Assembly (NCBI GenBank): GCA_041650635.1
Contig: JBAZKV010000028.1
Span: forward strand, 1 to 18,993
Length of the DNA stretch: 18,993 bases
Direction of reading: 5' to 3'
Source: Candidatus Margulisiibacteriota bacterium
GTDB lineage: Bacteria > Margulisbacteria > WOR-1 > JAKLHX01 > JBAZKV01
Of this stretch, positions 1-6,969 are shown one piece after another. The translations under genes were made by a program, and so were the position numbers. Every line of letters starts with the position of its first letter. The first letter of the stretch is position 1. The notes beneath the pieces were generated by a model. It worked only from the letters and a program-made list of their open reading frames with translations. It ran no database searches and was not told where the DNA came from.

Positions 1-310
1 TTGGATGCGAATACAAGACCTGGTCCGAAGCGTTGTTTTGTGCCGGGGGGCTTTCTTGGTCTGTCTTTACAAAGTCTTCCCGTAAGGGGGGCAGCCTCTC
101 TTCAGACGGTCCTTCCGGCAGGGCAACAAATCCGGCAAACTCATCAAGCACGGTCTTGATCGCATCTGAAGAAGGCGTCGGAAGCCTGTTTATGCCTCCC
201 GTTATAAGATCTGCCAGGTCTTCGGGAAGAAAGGACAATATCCTTTCGGCAAGCTCGGGCCCGAGCAGCGAGAGCAGAATAGTAGCTTTTTCCCGTCCGC
301 TTAGCGTCAT
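1..310 (-). CDS. fliG: Flagellar motor switch protein FliG, N-terminal part (truncated by window edge)
   Basis: FliG is the C-ring protein that binds the MS-ring protein FliF and transmits torque. The reading frame starts at an ATG (308-310) and stays open to the left edge, giving about 103 residues. The N-terminus reads MTLSGREKATILLSLLG, followed by ELAERILSFLP, the usual FliG pattern of an LSG..KAAILLLSLG-type helix and an 'ia..ilk.l' helix. From about residue 65 the sequence becomes Pro/Glu/Gln-rich and less typical. The start lies 7 bp after the fliF stop, with a purine-rich GGGGAAG about 10 bases upstream as ribosome binding site. fliF-fliG adjacency is the common arrangement and supports the call. 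Torque-helix residues lie outside the window, so completeness cannot be judged. Confidence 0.85.
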   Translation of the reverse strand, partial: MTLSGREKATILLSLLGPELAERILSFLPEDLADLITGGINRLPTPSSDAIKTVLDEFAGFVALPEGPSEERLPPLREDFVKTDQESPPAQNNASDQVLYSHP

Positions 311-317
311 TTTATTG

Positions 318-1877
318 TCACTTCCCCTTTTCCTCTGACAGCCATTTTTTTAGCAGTTCCGCCACCCTGTCCGGAGACCTGCCGACCGCATCCCTCATCT
401 GTTCAATGGCTCCTCCTCCCTGGGTCTGGACCCTGTCGTCTGACTTCTTTCTTTCGAGCGCCCTTCTTTTTCTTCTGGAAACAAGCCTAACTAAAATGAG
501 CGACACCAAAAGCAGGGCAAGGCCTCCCGACATCCAGGCCAATTCCTGCCTGTACCTGCTGAGAGTTTTTATCGCCCCCAGTATAGGGTCCCTGTCGGAA
601 GAGAACACGCCGGGATCAACAGCCCCCTTCGAAAACTCCGTGGCATAATGGAAAGGAACTTTTCTCAGTATTATCCTGTCTCCCCTTTTCCTGTTGTAGG
701 GAAGGGCTCCTGCTATGGTCTCAAAAGTGGTCTTTTTGAGGGCAGCGGTAAGGTTGAACCTGTTGTCCACAAGCACGATAACGGTAAGTCTTTTGACCTT
801 GGCTGCCTTTGCCGCTGCGGCTTTTTTGGCCGGCTGTTTTTTTGCCGCTTTGGTCTGTTTTTGGGATGTTTTGGCCGGCATCGGTTTTTTGGCTGCAGAG
901 CCGTATTCAACATTGACCTTTATCAGGATGCTGTTCGGCGGATAAAAATTATTGACCAGGGTCTGCACTTTGCTGGAAAGTTCATTTTCGTAGGCTTCCT
1001 TCTGCTTAAGGATCTCTAATTCATCCGGTTTTTCTGGGCGTGACTCCTTTGGCGCAGCAGGAAGCGAAGTCACTTCTTTGGTAATTACGGGAACAACTTC
1101 TGCCGGCTGAAGCAGAGGCTTTGCTTCCAGGCTTGGAGCTTCAAAAGAGGCGGAAACTTCGGCCGTTTTCGGAAAATAGACTTCCATAGGAGTTGTCCGC
1201 ATCTCTTCCTGATTCTCTGCTACGGCAGTCTTTGGACCACTCAATATGTTGCCGTAGATATCCACGATAATCACATTTTCCGGGCGCAGGTTTTCCACGC
1301 TGCCCGCCACCAGATGGACTATTCCGCTGATCTGTTCCTGGGAAAGGACCCTCCCTGTCTTTAGCTGCAGCAGGACCGAGGCAGTAACAGGAGCTTTTGT
1401 TACCTCAAAAAGCTCTGTCTTTGGTATCACTATCTGTATCCTGGCATCTTCTACCGAATCAATGCGGCTGATAGTGCGCGCCAGCTCTCCCGAGATAGCC
1501 CTGACAAACTGCACCCTTCTGTCAAAATCGGTGGTCCCAAGCTTGGACTGGTCAAAGATCTCCCAACCCACCACTCCTCCCGAAGGAATGCTCTTTTCCG
1601 CCAGCCCCAGCCTTGCCTCATCAGCTTTGCCCTTGGGAACTGCGATCGCTTTTCCGTTGTCCCTTATCTGGTAGGGTATCTTGAGAGCCTTTAACTGCGT
1701 CACAACATTGGCCGCATCTTTAAGATCGAGGTTGGAATAGACCACTGTATAACCCGCGTTAGGGTCTTTTGGGGCGCAGGAGCGGACCGCAAGCACGGCT
1801 ATTATTATTACGAACACCAGCCCGACCGAGATAAAGATCGACAGCTGCCTGTTGTCCCTTAGAGCTGATTCCCCCAT
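318..1877 (-). CDS. fliF: Flagellar MS-ring protein FliF
   Basis: FliF forms the inner-membrane MS-ring on which rod, switch and export apparatus assemble. The 519 residues show an N-terminal membrane helix (about 13-32), a YscJ/FliF ring-building region (about 42-213, including GYTVVYSNLDLKDA and RVQFVRAISGELARTI), a second membrane helix (about 449-465) followed by RRKRR, and a C-terminal FliG-binding tail (about 492-519, EQMRDAVGRSPDRVAELLKKW). The order is normal, but the region between ring domains is odd. Residues 217-290 are Pro/Glu-rich. Residues 328-363, where FliF usually carries the long beta-collar insertion of ring-building motif 3, are a short Lys/Ala/Gln-rich stretch; the frame resumes with RLTVIVLVDN. 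The ATG at 1875-1877 follows a GGAGG ribosome site, 13 bp after fliE. Length is slightly under the usual ~550. Confidence 0.93.
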   Translation of the reverse strand: MGESALRDNRQLSIFISVGLVFVIIIAVLAVRSCAPKDPNAGYTVVYSNLDLKDAANVVTQLKALKIPYQIRDNGKAIAVPKGKADEARLGLAEKSIPSGGVVGWEIFDQSKLGTTDFDRRVQFVRAISGELARTISRIDSVEDARIQIVIPKTELFEVTKAPVTASVLLQLKTGRVLSQEQISGIVHLVAGSVENLRPENVIIVDIYGNILSGPKTAVAENQEEMRTTPMEVYFPKTAEVSASFEAPSLEAKPLLQPAEVVPVITKEVTSLPAAPKESRPEKPDELEILKQKEAYENELSSKVQTLVNNFYPPNSILIKVNVEYGSAAKKPMPAKTSQKQTKAAKKQPAKKAAAAKAAKVKRLTVIVLVDNRFNLTAALKKTTFETIAGALPYNRKRGDRIILRKVPFHYATEFSKGAVDPGVFSSDRDPILGAIKTLSRYRQELAWMSGGLALLLVSLILVRLVSRRKRRALERKKSDDRVQTQGGGAIEQMRDAVGRSPDRVAELLKKWLSEEKGK

Positions 1878-1890
1878 TTATTCCTCCATA

Positions 1891-2238
1891 CTATATCTGC
1901 ATCTGGGTTATTTCTTTAAAAGTATTCACCGCCGAGGTCACTGTGGTCACCGCCAACTGGACCGCTATGTTCATTTTGGCGGTAGCCACCATCACCTCGG
2001 ACACATCCATATCTCCTCTGATATAACTTTCCATTGCCTGGTTGGCGGCAGCCTCTGTGTTGCTCACTCCCTCCAGCGCGTTCACCGCCTTGCTGAGCAT
2101 ATCATCAAAGATAGAAGATGAAGTCTTTATTTCCTGATTGCCGGCGGGACCTTTTGCCGGCTCAGCAGCAGAAGTGTTTTCCGTTCCCATTATCTGGGCC
2201 ATCAGTTCGGGGCTTATCCTTCCAACAGGTTCTGCCAT
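1891..2238 (-). CDS. fliE: Flagellar hook-basal body protein FliE
   Basis: FliE is the small adaptor between the MS-ring and the proximal rod, exported early by the flagellar type III system. At 115 residues it has the usual length. The C-terminal half carries the family pattern: SIFDDMLSKAVNALEGV, then GDMDVSEVMVATAKMNIAVQLAVTTVTSAVNTFKEI, ending in the typical M-x-I (MQI). The first ~40 residues are Ala/Pro/Glu-rich and poorly conserved, as expected. The start is preceded by AAGGAG 8 bases upstream, 12 bp after flgC. The order flgB-flgC-fliE-fliF-fliG matches many other bacteria. Confidence 0.93.
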   Translation of the reverse strand: MAEPVGRISPELMAQIMGTENTSAAEPAKGPAGNQEIKTSSSIFDDMLSKAVNALEGVSNTEAAANQAMESYIRGDMDVSEVMVATAKMNIAVQLAVTTVTSAVNTFKEITQMQI

Positions 2239-2250
2239 TTTCTTTTCTCC

Positions 2251-2688
2251 TTACTGGATCTGCAGGGCGTCCTGCCCCATTTTTTTTGCCGCATTAAAGA
2301 CAGTGATGTTGGCTTCATAAAGCTTGCTGGAATAGATCAGGTCCGTCATCTCGGTTGCCAGGCTTACATTGGGAAGCGAAACATAACCATTGACATCCGC
2401 GTCCGGATGCCCCGGGTTGTAGACCTTTTGCATGGGCGAAGCCTTGTCGTCAACGACCTTGACTAAAACCCCTCCGGGACCTCCCGAAAGCTTTTTCTGC
2501 GCCCTGGAAAGCTGGCTCTCAAAAGAGAGCGGCGACTCCGCATAGACCGCGACTTTTCTTTTGTAGACGCCGCCGTCCTGGGTCCGGGTTGTATTGATAT
2601 TGGCCATGTTGCTTGCTATAAGCTCCATATGCGCTTTTTCCGCCAGTATCCCGCTTACAGAAATATCCATGGCACGGTTAATGCTCAT
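2251..2688 (-). CDS. flgC: Flagellar basal-body rod protein FlgC
   Basis: FlgC is a proximal rod subunit exported through the flagellar type III secretion system. The 145 residues have the rod-protein N-terminal motif (AMDISVSGILAEKAHMELIASNMANINTTRT) and the C-terminal coiled segment (SLATEMTDLIYSSKLYEANITVFNAAKKMGQDAL), which pair in the axial superfamily. YVSLPNVSLATEM matches the conserved 'Y V . . P N V . . . . E M' signature of FlgC. The start lies 3 bp after flgB. Length is normal. Confidence 0.94.
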   Translation of the reverse strand: MSINRAMDISVSGILAEKAHMELIASNMANINTTRTQDGGVYKRKVAVYAESPLSFESQLSRAQKKLSGGPGGVLVKVVDDKASPMQKVYNPGHPDADVNGYVSLPNVSLATEMTDLIYSSKLYEANITVFNAAKKMGQDALQIQ

Positions 2689-2691
2689 CTA

Positions 2692-2985
2692 TCACTTTCT
2701 CCCCTGGGTAACGACCGCCCTTAAAACAGCCAGTTTTGCCGTAAGCATCTTGGAAAAAGCCGAATACCTGGCATTGTTTTTTGCCATGTCCGCCATCTCT
2801 TCTTCAAGGCTTACATCCCTCTTTTCCAGGCGCTTTACCGCTTTGTCGAGCGTTTCATCAAACTTGAGCGCTTCATAGCCGGGGGTCTTTGCGTTTGCGA
2901 TGTTATGGGCAACGACTTCCTGGATCTTGGAAGAATTACCCATCGCATTTTCGAGGCTTCCGAAAGTCGGATCAAATATCTCCAT
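2692..2985 (-). CDS. flgB: Flagellar basal-body rod protein FlgB (unusually short)
   Basis: FlgB is another proximal rod subunit. The N-terminal signature is intact (VVAHNIANAKTPGYEALKFDETL), as is a C-terminal helical segment with the usual layout (MADMAKNNARYSAFSKMLTAKLAVLRAVVTQGRK). The protein has only 97 residues, against about 130-140 in most relatives. The missing part appears to be the variable middle between the two helical arms; here the arms are linked by roughly ten charged residues (VKRLEKRDVSLEEE). No frameshift is visible. The start lies 9 bp after the sigma-factor stop with an AGGGGAG ribosome site. Position next to flgC secures the identification. Confidence 0.9.
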   Translation of the reverse strand: MEIFDPTFGSLENAMGNSSKIQEVVAHNIANAKTPGYEALKFDETLDKAVKRLEKRDVSLEEEMADMAKNNARYSAFSKMLTAKLAVLRAVVTQGRK

Positions 2986-2994
2986 GCCGCTCCC

Positions 2995-3756
2995 CTATTT
3001 GAGTTTTTCTCTCAGCTTATAGATCGCCCGCGCAATGACCCGGTTCACCTTGCTGCGCGAAAGCTTAAGGTCTTTTGCTATGTCTTTCTGGTTAACGCCC
3101 TTCCTGTAGAACAGCTTCAGTATCTTTTTCTCCATCCCAGGCAGTTCTTCTATGGCCGCGTTCAGCCTGGTCTGCAAATCCTTCCACTCCAGTTCGTCCA
3201 CCGGTGTTGTTTCCCCGGACACCTGTATCTCGGACCCGTCCAGCACCTGGTCAAGGGAAACCAGGTACATAAGGGCCGAGGCCGATACTATCCTTTTGAT
3301 CTTTGAAACGGCTGTCTTGAACTCCTCTTCCGTCAGTTTTTTCTTCTCGAGCATCTTGACCTCTTTGGCGGAGAGGCCTTCGAGTTCGGCGCTCTTTTTT
3401 ACCACGGCGCTGTAGCCTTTTTTGGCAAGATCGCGTATCATCACCTGGATCCTGTAAGGAACGGGATTATAGTACTTAAGGCCGTCAAGGATCTCCCCTC
3501 TTACCCTGTAAGAGGCATATGTCTCAAATTTAACTCCCCTTTTGGGGTCAAAGTTGTCCCAGGCCTTCATGAGGCCTATCATCCCGTCGCTCACCAGGTC
3601 GTTAAAATCAATGTTGGGGGGAAGTCCCTTTCCTGCTATCATCGCTGCTATAGAATGAACAAGAGGAACATAGACCTCGAGCGCGCCGGCGGTCCTTACC
3701 GCCTGCGGCTGTTCCTTTTTTTTGGGTTTGGCAGTTTGTTTTGCCATCCTTGTCAA
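2995..3756 (-). CDS. fliA: FliA/WhiG-type RNA polymerase sigma factor (sigma-28 family)
   Basis: This is a group 3 sigma factor that would direct RNA polymerase to flagellar promoters. In 253 residues it has region 2 (about 28-95, with LVSDGMIGLMKAWDNFDPKRGVKFETYASYRVRGEILD), a linker/region 3 section, and region 4 with a helix-turn-helix (about 205-253, LPGMEKKILKLFYRKGVNQKDIAKDLKLSRSKVNRV). The first ~25 residues are Lys/Gln-rich. I chose the TTG at 3754-3756: it overlaps the preceding stop as TTGA and has GAGGAAGG six to seven bases upstream, whereas the ATG three codons later has no well-spaced site. Its place inside the basal-body operon, between flgJ-like and flgB, suggests that making the basal body also makes the sigma factor for later genes. 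No FlgM anti-sigma gene is visible here. Confidence 0.9.
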   Translation of the reverse strand: MTRMAKQTAKPKKKEQPQAVRTAGALEVYVPLVHSIAAMIAGKGLPPNIDFNDLVSDGMIGLMKAWDNFDPKRGVKFETYASYRVRGEILDGLKYYNPVPYRIQVMIRDLAKKGYSAVVKKSAELEGLSAKEVKMLEKKKLTEEEFKTAVSKIKRIVSASALMYLVSLDQVLDGSEIQVSGETTPVDELEWKDLQTRLNAAIEELPGMEKKILKLFYRKGVNQKDIAKDLKLSRSKVNRVIARAIYKLREKLK

Positions 3757-4073
3757 AAAGTCCCTTCCTCTTTGCCGGCATCGACCATTCTTTTTGCAAC
3801 AGTTTCATTTATCAGTTCATTAAACCCGAACGCATCATCTGCCGCGAGCTGTTTTATCATCTGGCCGGTAAAAAGCTCCGCATAAGAAGGGAACATATCG
3901 GTAGAACCCCAAAGCTCAGTCCCCTGGGGCTTGAACGCCTCGGAAAGAAGCTGCTGAAGGAAAACGGAAGAAAATTCCTTTGCCGCGGTCTCCCTGTTCA
4001 ATGACCGGCCCTGGATCATTTCTGCCGCATTAAGCCCTGCCATCGGGTCTATGGACGGGATAAAAGAGCTCAC
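3753..4073 (-). CDS. flgJ: Rod-binding protein, FlgJ N-terminal domain type
   Basis: This is a 106-residue protein resembling the N-terminal, rod-capping half of FlgJ. It has AAKEFSSVFLQQLLSEAFKP, then YAELFTGQMIKQLAADDAFGFNELI, the family pattern 'a...fE..f...mLk.mr' followed by 'y...ld..la..la...g.Gla..i'. It lacks the C-terminal muramidase domain found in enteric FlgJ, so another enzyme would have to open the peptidoglycan for the rod. The start is GTG (4071-4073), directly abutting the flgI stop, with GAGGT seven bases upstream. Its end overlaps the sigma-factor start by 4 bp, pointing to translational coupling. Confidence 0.85.
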   Translation of the reverse strand: MSSFIPSIDPMAGLNAAEMIQGRSLNRETAAKEFSSVFLQQLLSEAFKPQGTELWGSTDMFPSYAELFTGQMIKQLAADDAFGFNELINETVAKRMVDAGKEEGTF

Positions 4074-5273
4074 TTATATTACCTCTATTTCGGCGTTAAG
4101 CGCGCCCGAAGCTTTTATGGCCTGGAGTATGGCTATCAGGTCCCTCGGGGCCGCACCCAGGCTGTTGAGAGCCTTGATAAGATCGTTAAGGCTGGACCCG
4201 GAAGAGACTGCCGATAGTTTTTTTATGTTCTCCTTGACCCTGAGGCTTGCGGTCGAGATATCCGCACCTCCCAAACCTTCCGAGGCAACAGTAACATTGC
4301 CTATCTGCACCGTAAAATTTCCGTAAGACACGGCCACCGGCGCTATCCTGATATTTTCGCCTATAACAACGGTCCCGGTACGCTCGTTAACCACTATCCT
4401 AGCTTTAACATCCGGAACTACCCGGAGGTTCTCTATAGTCGAGATCAGAGATACCAGGTCCGTACCGGGCTCAACCACCACCATTACCGCGGAGGCGTCC
4501 GAAGACCGGGCGTCATAGCCTTTCTTGGCTATCGTATAGGCCACTCTTGAGGCTGTGGTAAAATCGGGTTCGTTCAAAAGAACAGTCAGGGTTGAAAGCG
4601 TGCCGGACCCTTTATATTTTGCCCCTTCCGGGTACTCGGAGGACAAAGGCTCTTCGATCCCCACACGCACTTCTTTTTCAACTATCCCTCCCCCGGGGAT
4701 CCTGGCAACCGTCGTCACTTCTCTGTTCATCGGCAGCAGACCTGCCCCGGACGAAGCGCCTCCCAAAGATACGGATCCCTGAGCCAGCGCATATACAACT
4801 CCGTCGGGGCCCTGGAGCGGAGTAAGCAGCAGCGTACCGCCCCTAAGGCTGGTCGCATCCCCCAACGAAGATACCGTCACATCTATTTTTTGCCCGGGTT
4901 TTAAGAACGGCGGAAGGGTAGCCGTGACCATGACAGCGGCCACGTTCCTCGATTTAAATTCCTTGTTCTTTGGTATGTCCGAATAGTTATAGATGGGATT
5001 GGTATTGGACCGTGAGATCGGGCTGGGAGCCTGAAGACCCATCGCGCTCAAAAGGTTTGTAAGCGCCTGTTTTGTGAACTCGGTCTGCTGGCTGTCGCCG
5101 GTATGGCGAAGCCCCGCAACAAGCCCGAAACCCATCAGCTGATTATCGCGGGCCTGCTGGATGGTGGCAATATCCTTTATCCTTGCCTGAGGAGATGCCG
5201 CATATAAAGCGCAGGGAAAAAGAAAGAGCGCCGATAAGGCCAGCGATAAAAACAAAAGAGCCGTTCTTTTCAT
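4074..5273 (-). CDS. flgI: Flagellar P-ring protein FlgI
   Basis: FlgI forms the P-ring, the bushing around the rod in the peptidoglycan layer. The 399 residues begin with a signal peptide (MKRTALLFLSLALSALFLF..., likely cut after ALYA near residue 25). Family blocks follow in order: RIKDIATIQQARDNQLMGFGLVAGL, KSRNVAAVMVTATLPPFLKPG, IDVTVSSLGDATSLRGGTLL, DGVVYALAQGSVSLGG and RIVVNERTGTVVIG. It is slightly longer than the usual ~370. A segment near residues 82-100 (ISRSNTNPIYNYSDIPKNKE), before the NVAAVMVTA block, accounts for part of this. It starts with ATG after GGGAGGAG, 12 bp beyond flgH. FlgA acts as its periplasmic chaperone. Confidence 0.95.
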   Translation of the reverse strand: MKRTALLFLSLALSALFLFPCALYAASPQARIKDIATIQQARDNQLMGFGLVAGLRHTGDSQQTEFTKQALTNLLSAMGLQAPSPISRSNTNPIYNYSDIPKNKEFKSRNVAAVMVTATLPPFLKPGQKIDVTVSSLGDATSLRGGTLLLTPLQGPDGVVYALAQGSVSLGGASSGAGLLPMNREVTTVARIPGGGIVEKEVRVGIEEPLSSEYPEGAKYKGSGTLSTLTVLLNEPDFTTASRVAYTIAKKGYDARSSDASAVMVVVEPGTDLVSLISTIENLRVVPDVKARIVVNERTGTVVIGENIRIAPVAVSYGNFTVQIGNVTVASEGLGGADISTASLRVKENIKKLSAVSSGSSLNDLIKALNSLGAAPRDLIAILQAIKASGALNAEIEVI

Positions 5274-5285
5274 GCCGCTCCTCCC

Positions 5286-5888
5286 TTAAAAGATCATGTC
5301 CAGGATCCTGGTTATCACCCCGGGCGTCGAAGCCGTCCCAACAGTTCCTACACCTTTTACCGAAATATCAGCATCGGCCACCTGGTAAGAATAGATGGTG
5401 TTCCAGCTGGTGATATCCTTGGTCCTGATCACGCCTTTGATCATTATGTCCTGTTTTTCCTCGTTAACCGATACCTTATGGTGTCCCATTATCCTGAGGT
5501 TGCCTCCCGGCTCGATATCTGACACCTGGGCAGATACAGCCGCGATAACATTGCTGGTCCTGGTAGTTGCACCCGCCCCCTTATATTTGTTGCCCCAGGC
5601 CGCGCTTGCCGAATTGTTGGGAGCTATGGTGCCGGTTATTCTCTCAATGGTGTGGGAAAAGCTCGCGCTCAGGTTGTCCTGGTTCTGCGTGTCCGTGCCG
5701 GCTTTTTGCACGGCTGAGGTTGTTTCCAGTATCAGTATAGTTATTACATCCCCCACCTTGTACATTTTTTGCGTTGAATAAGGAGAAGGAAGCTCCTGCC
5801 TAAAAATGGAATCAGCCCTGCAGTTTCCCGTAGAGAAAAACAAAAAAGCAAGCAGAAGCAGAAAAAATGACGGCCTGTGCAGTTTCAT
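5286..5888 (-). CDS. flgH: Flagellar L-ring protein FlgH
   Basis: FlgH forms the L-ring in the outer membrane, so its presence argues for a diderm cell. The 200 residues contain the family core KVGDVITILILETTSAV, GAGATTRTSNVIAAVSAQVSDIEPGGNLRIMGHHKVSVNEEKQ, and IMIKGVIRTKDITSWNTIYSYQVADADISVKG. FlgH is normally a lipoprotein, but here the residues before the only N-terminal cysteine (C23) read STGN, a poor lipobox; cleavage by signal peptidase I after residue 25 (CRA) is equally plausible. The start overlaps the panD stop by 4 bp (ATGA). Confidence 0.94.
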   Translation of the reverse strand: MKLHRPSFFLLLLAFLFFSTGNCRADSIFRQELPSPYSTQKMYKVGDVITILILETTSAVQKAGTDTQNQDNLSASFSHTIERITGTIAPNNSASAAWGNKYKGAGATTRTSNVIAAVSAQVSDIEPGGNLRIMGHHKVSVNEEKQDIMIKGVIRTKDITSWNTIYSYQVADADISVKGVGTVGTASTPGVITRILDMIF

Positions 5889-6268
5889 CTTCCCGCTCCT
5901 TTCCCGGATCTCAAGGTTTTCCTGGCTCTGTTGTTTGGGCCCACCAGCACGACCGTCGGCCGAAAGGATTTTATTTCGTCCTCGCTCACCAATGCATAGG
6001 TTATCAAAATTATTATATCACCTCTGGCCCCCAGCCTTGCCGCGGCCCCGTTAAGGCATACCGTCCCGGACTTTCTTCTGCCTTTCATCACATAGGTCTC
6101 AAGACGGCTGCCGTTGTTAACGTTCACAATCTGGACCTTTTCCCCATCCAGAATGCCGGCAAGGTCCAGCAGATCTTGGTCCACAGTGATGCTGCCCTCG
6201 TAATCCAGCCTTGCATCTGTAATGGTAAGGCGGTGTATCTTGGCCCTCATTAGCTGCCTGAATATCAT
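5885..6268 (-). CDS. panD: Aspartate 1-decarboxylase PanD (pyruvoyl-dependent)
   Basis: PanD decarboxylates L-aspartate to beta-alanine for pantothenate and coenzyme A synthesis in the cytoplasm. The 127 residues match the family throughout. The self-cleavage site is YEGSI with Gly25-Ser26 (Ser becomes the pyruvoyl group), and NGSRLETY gives Arg55, Thr58 and Tyr59. NGAAARLGARGDIIILI contains Asn73, and RPTVV lies near the C-terminus. Each key residue sits one position after its E. coli counterpart. An N-terminal lysine (Lys10 in RAKIHR) is also kept, so the enzyme should be active. The gene is embedded in flagellar genes: ATGA overlaps with flgA upstream and with flgH downstream. panB and panC are not in the window. 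A start at Met7 is possible, but the first ATG fits the coupling better. Confidence 0.95.
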   Translation of the reverse strand: MIFRQLMRAKIHRLTITDARLDYEGSITVDQDLLDLAGILDGEKVQIVNVNNGSRLETYVMKGRRKSGTVCLNGAAARLGARGDIIILITYALVSEDEIKSFRPTVVLVGPNNRARKTLRSGKGAGR

Positions 6269-6966
6269 CTTATCTGCGCCTCCGAAGGCCCCGTTATATA
6301 GGCCTCAATAACCTTGTTCGAGGGAGTGTTCTTAAACCTGATCTTCTGCCCAATATAGCCGTCCTCAAGCGCGGTGCAGGAGGCGCCGGCCAAAATATCC
6401 CCTCGGACAGAAAAAACCGTGATCTCTCTTCCTTTTACCACATCCGGGATCTTTCTTGCCATCCATTCCAGTACCAGCGTCCCCTTGGGCATCAGGGTCA
6501 CCGACTCTTTGCCTTCCACCCTGGCCCTGTCAAAGACGATACCGGCAGGAAGGTGGGAGATGTCCCTTTCAACATAGTCCGTATTCAAGGAAGTAAAGAC
6601 CTCCCCTTTCCTTATTTTATCCGAAACTGCAAGAACATTCTTCATTATTTTTATCCTGGACTGCAGATAGACCGTTTCTTTGTACTTGCCCTTTTCATAT
6701 ATCTTTACCGGAAGGACCGCGCTTCCCGAGAGTTTCTGGTTGACGGGGTAGTCCAGTTTTACCGAAAAACCCCCGCCGGTCCTCTTTTTGTAACGCTCCA
6801 GAACACCTGAGCTTTTCAGCTCGATCTCGATCCTTGAATCCTTGAGCCCGGCATCCCTTGATATTATACAGTCTTTGACCTGCTGTCTAACGGAATCCTC
6901 AAGCCCCGCTTCGGCCTGTCCCAGAAGAGCCGTCAACAGGACCAGGCAAACCGCTAATCGCCTCAC
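6265..6966 (-). CDS. flgA: Flagellar P-ring assembly chaperone FlgA
   Basis: FlgA is a periplasmic chaperone needed for FlgI to assemble the P-ring. The 233 residues start with a signal peptide (MRRLAVCLVLLTALLGQAEA, likely cut around residue 20). The C-terminal part is a SAF domain (about 110-233) with VLAVSDKIRKGEVFTSLN, HLPAGIVF, GKESVTLMPKGTLV and VKGREITVFS, and ends in the FlgA-typical NTPSNKVIEAYITGP. The start is GTG (6964-6966), three bases after the flgG stop codon, with AAGG about 8 bases upstream. The stop overlaps the panD start. Confidence 0.92.
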   Translation of the reverse strand: MRRLAVCLVLLTALLGQAEAGLEDSVRQQVKDCIISRDAGLKDSRIEIELKSSGVLERYKKRTGGGFSVKLDYPVNQKLSGSAVLPVKIYEKGKYKETVYLQSRIKIMKNVLAVSDKIRKGEVFTSLNTDYVERDISHLPAGIVFDRARVEGKESVTLMPKGTLVLEWMARKIPDVVKGREITVFSVRGDILAGASCTALEDGYIGQKIRFKNTPSNKVIEAYITGPSEAQIR

Positions 6967-6969
6967 GCT

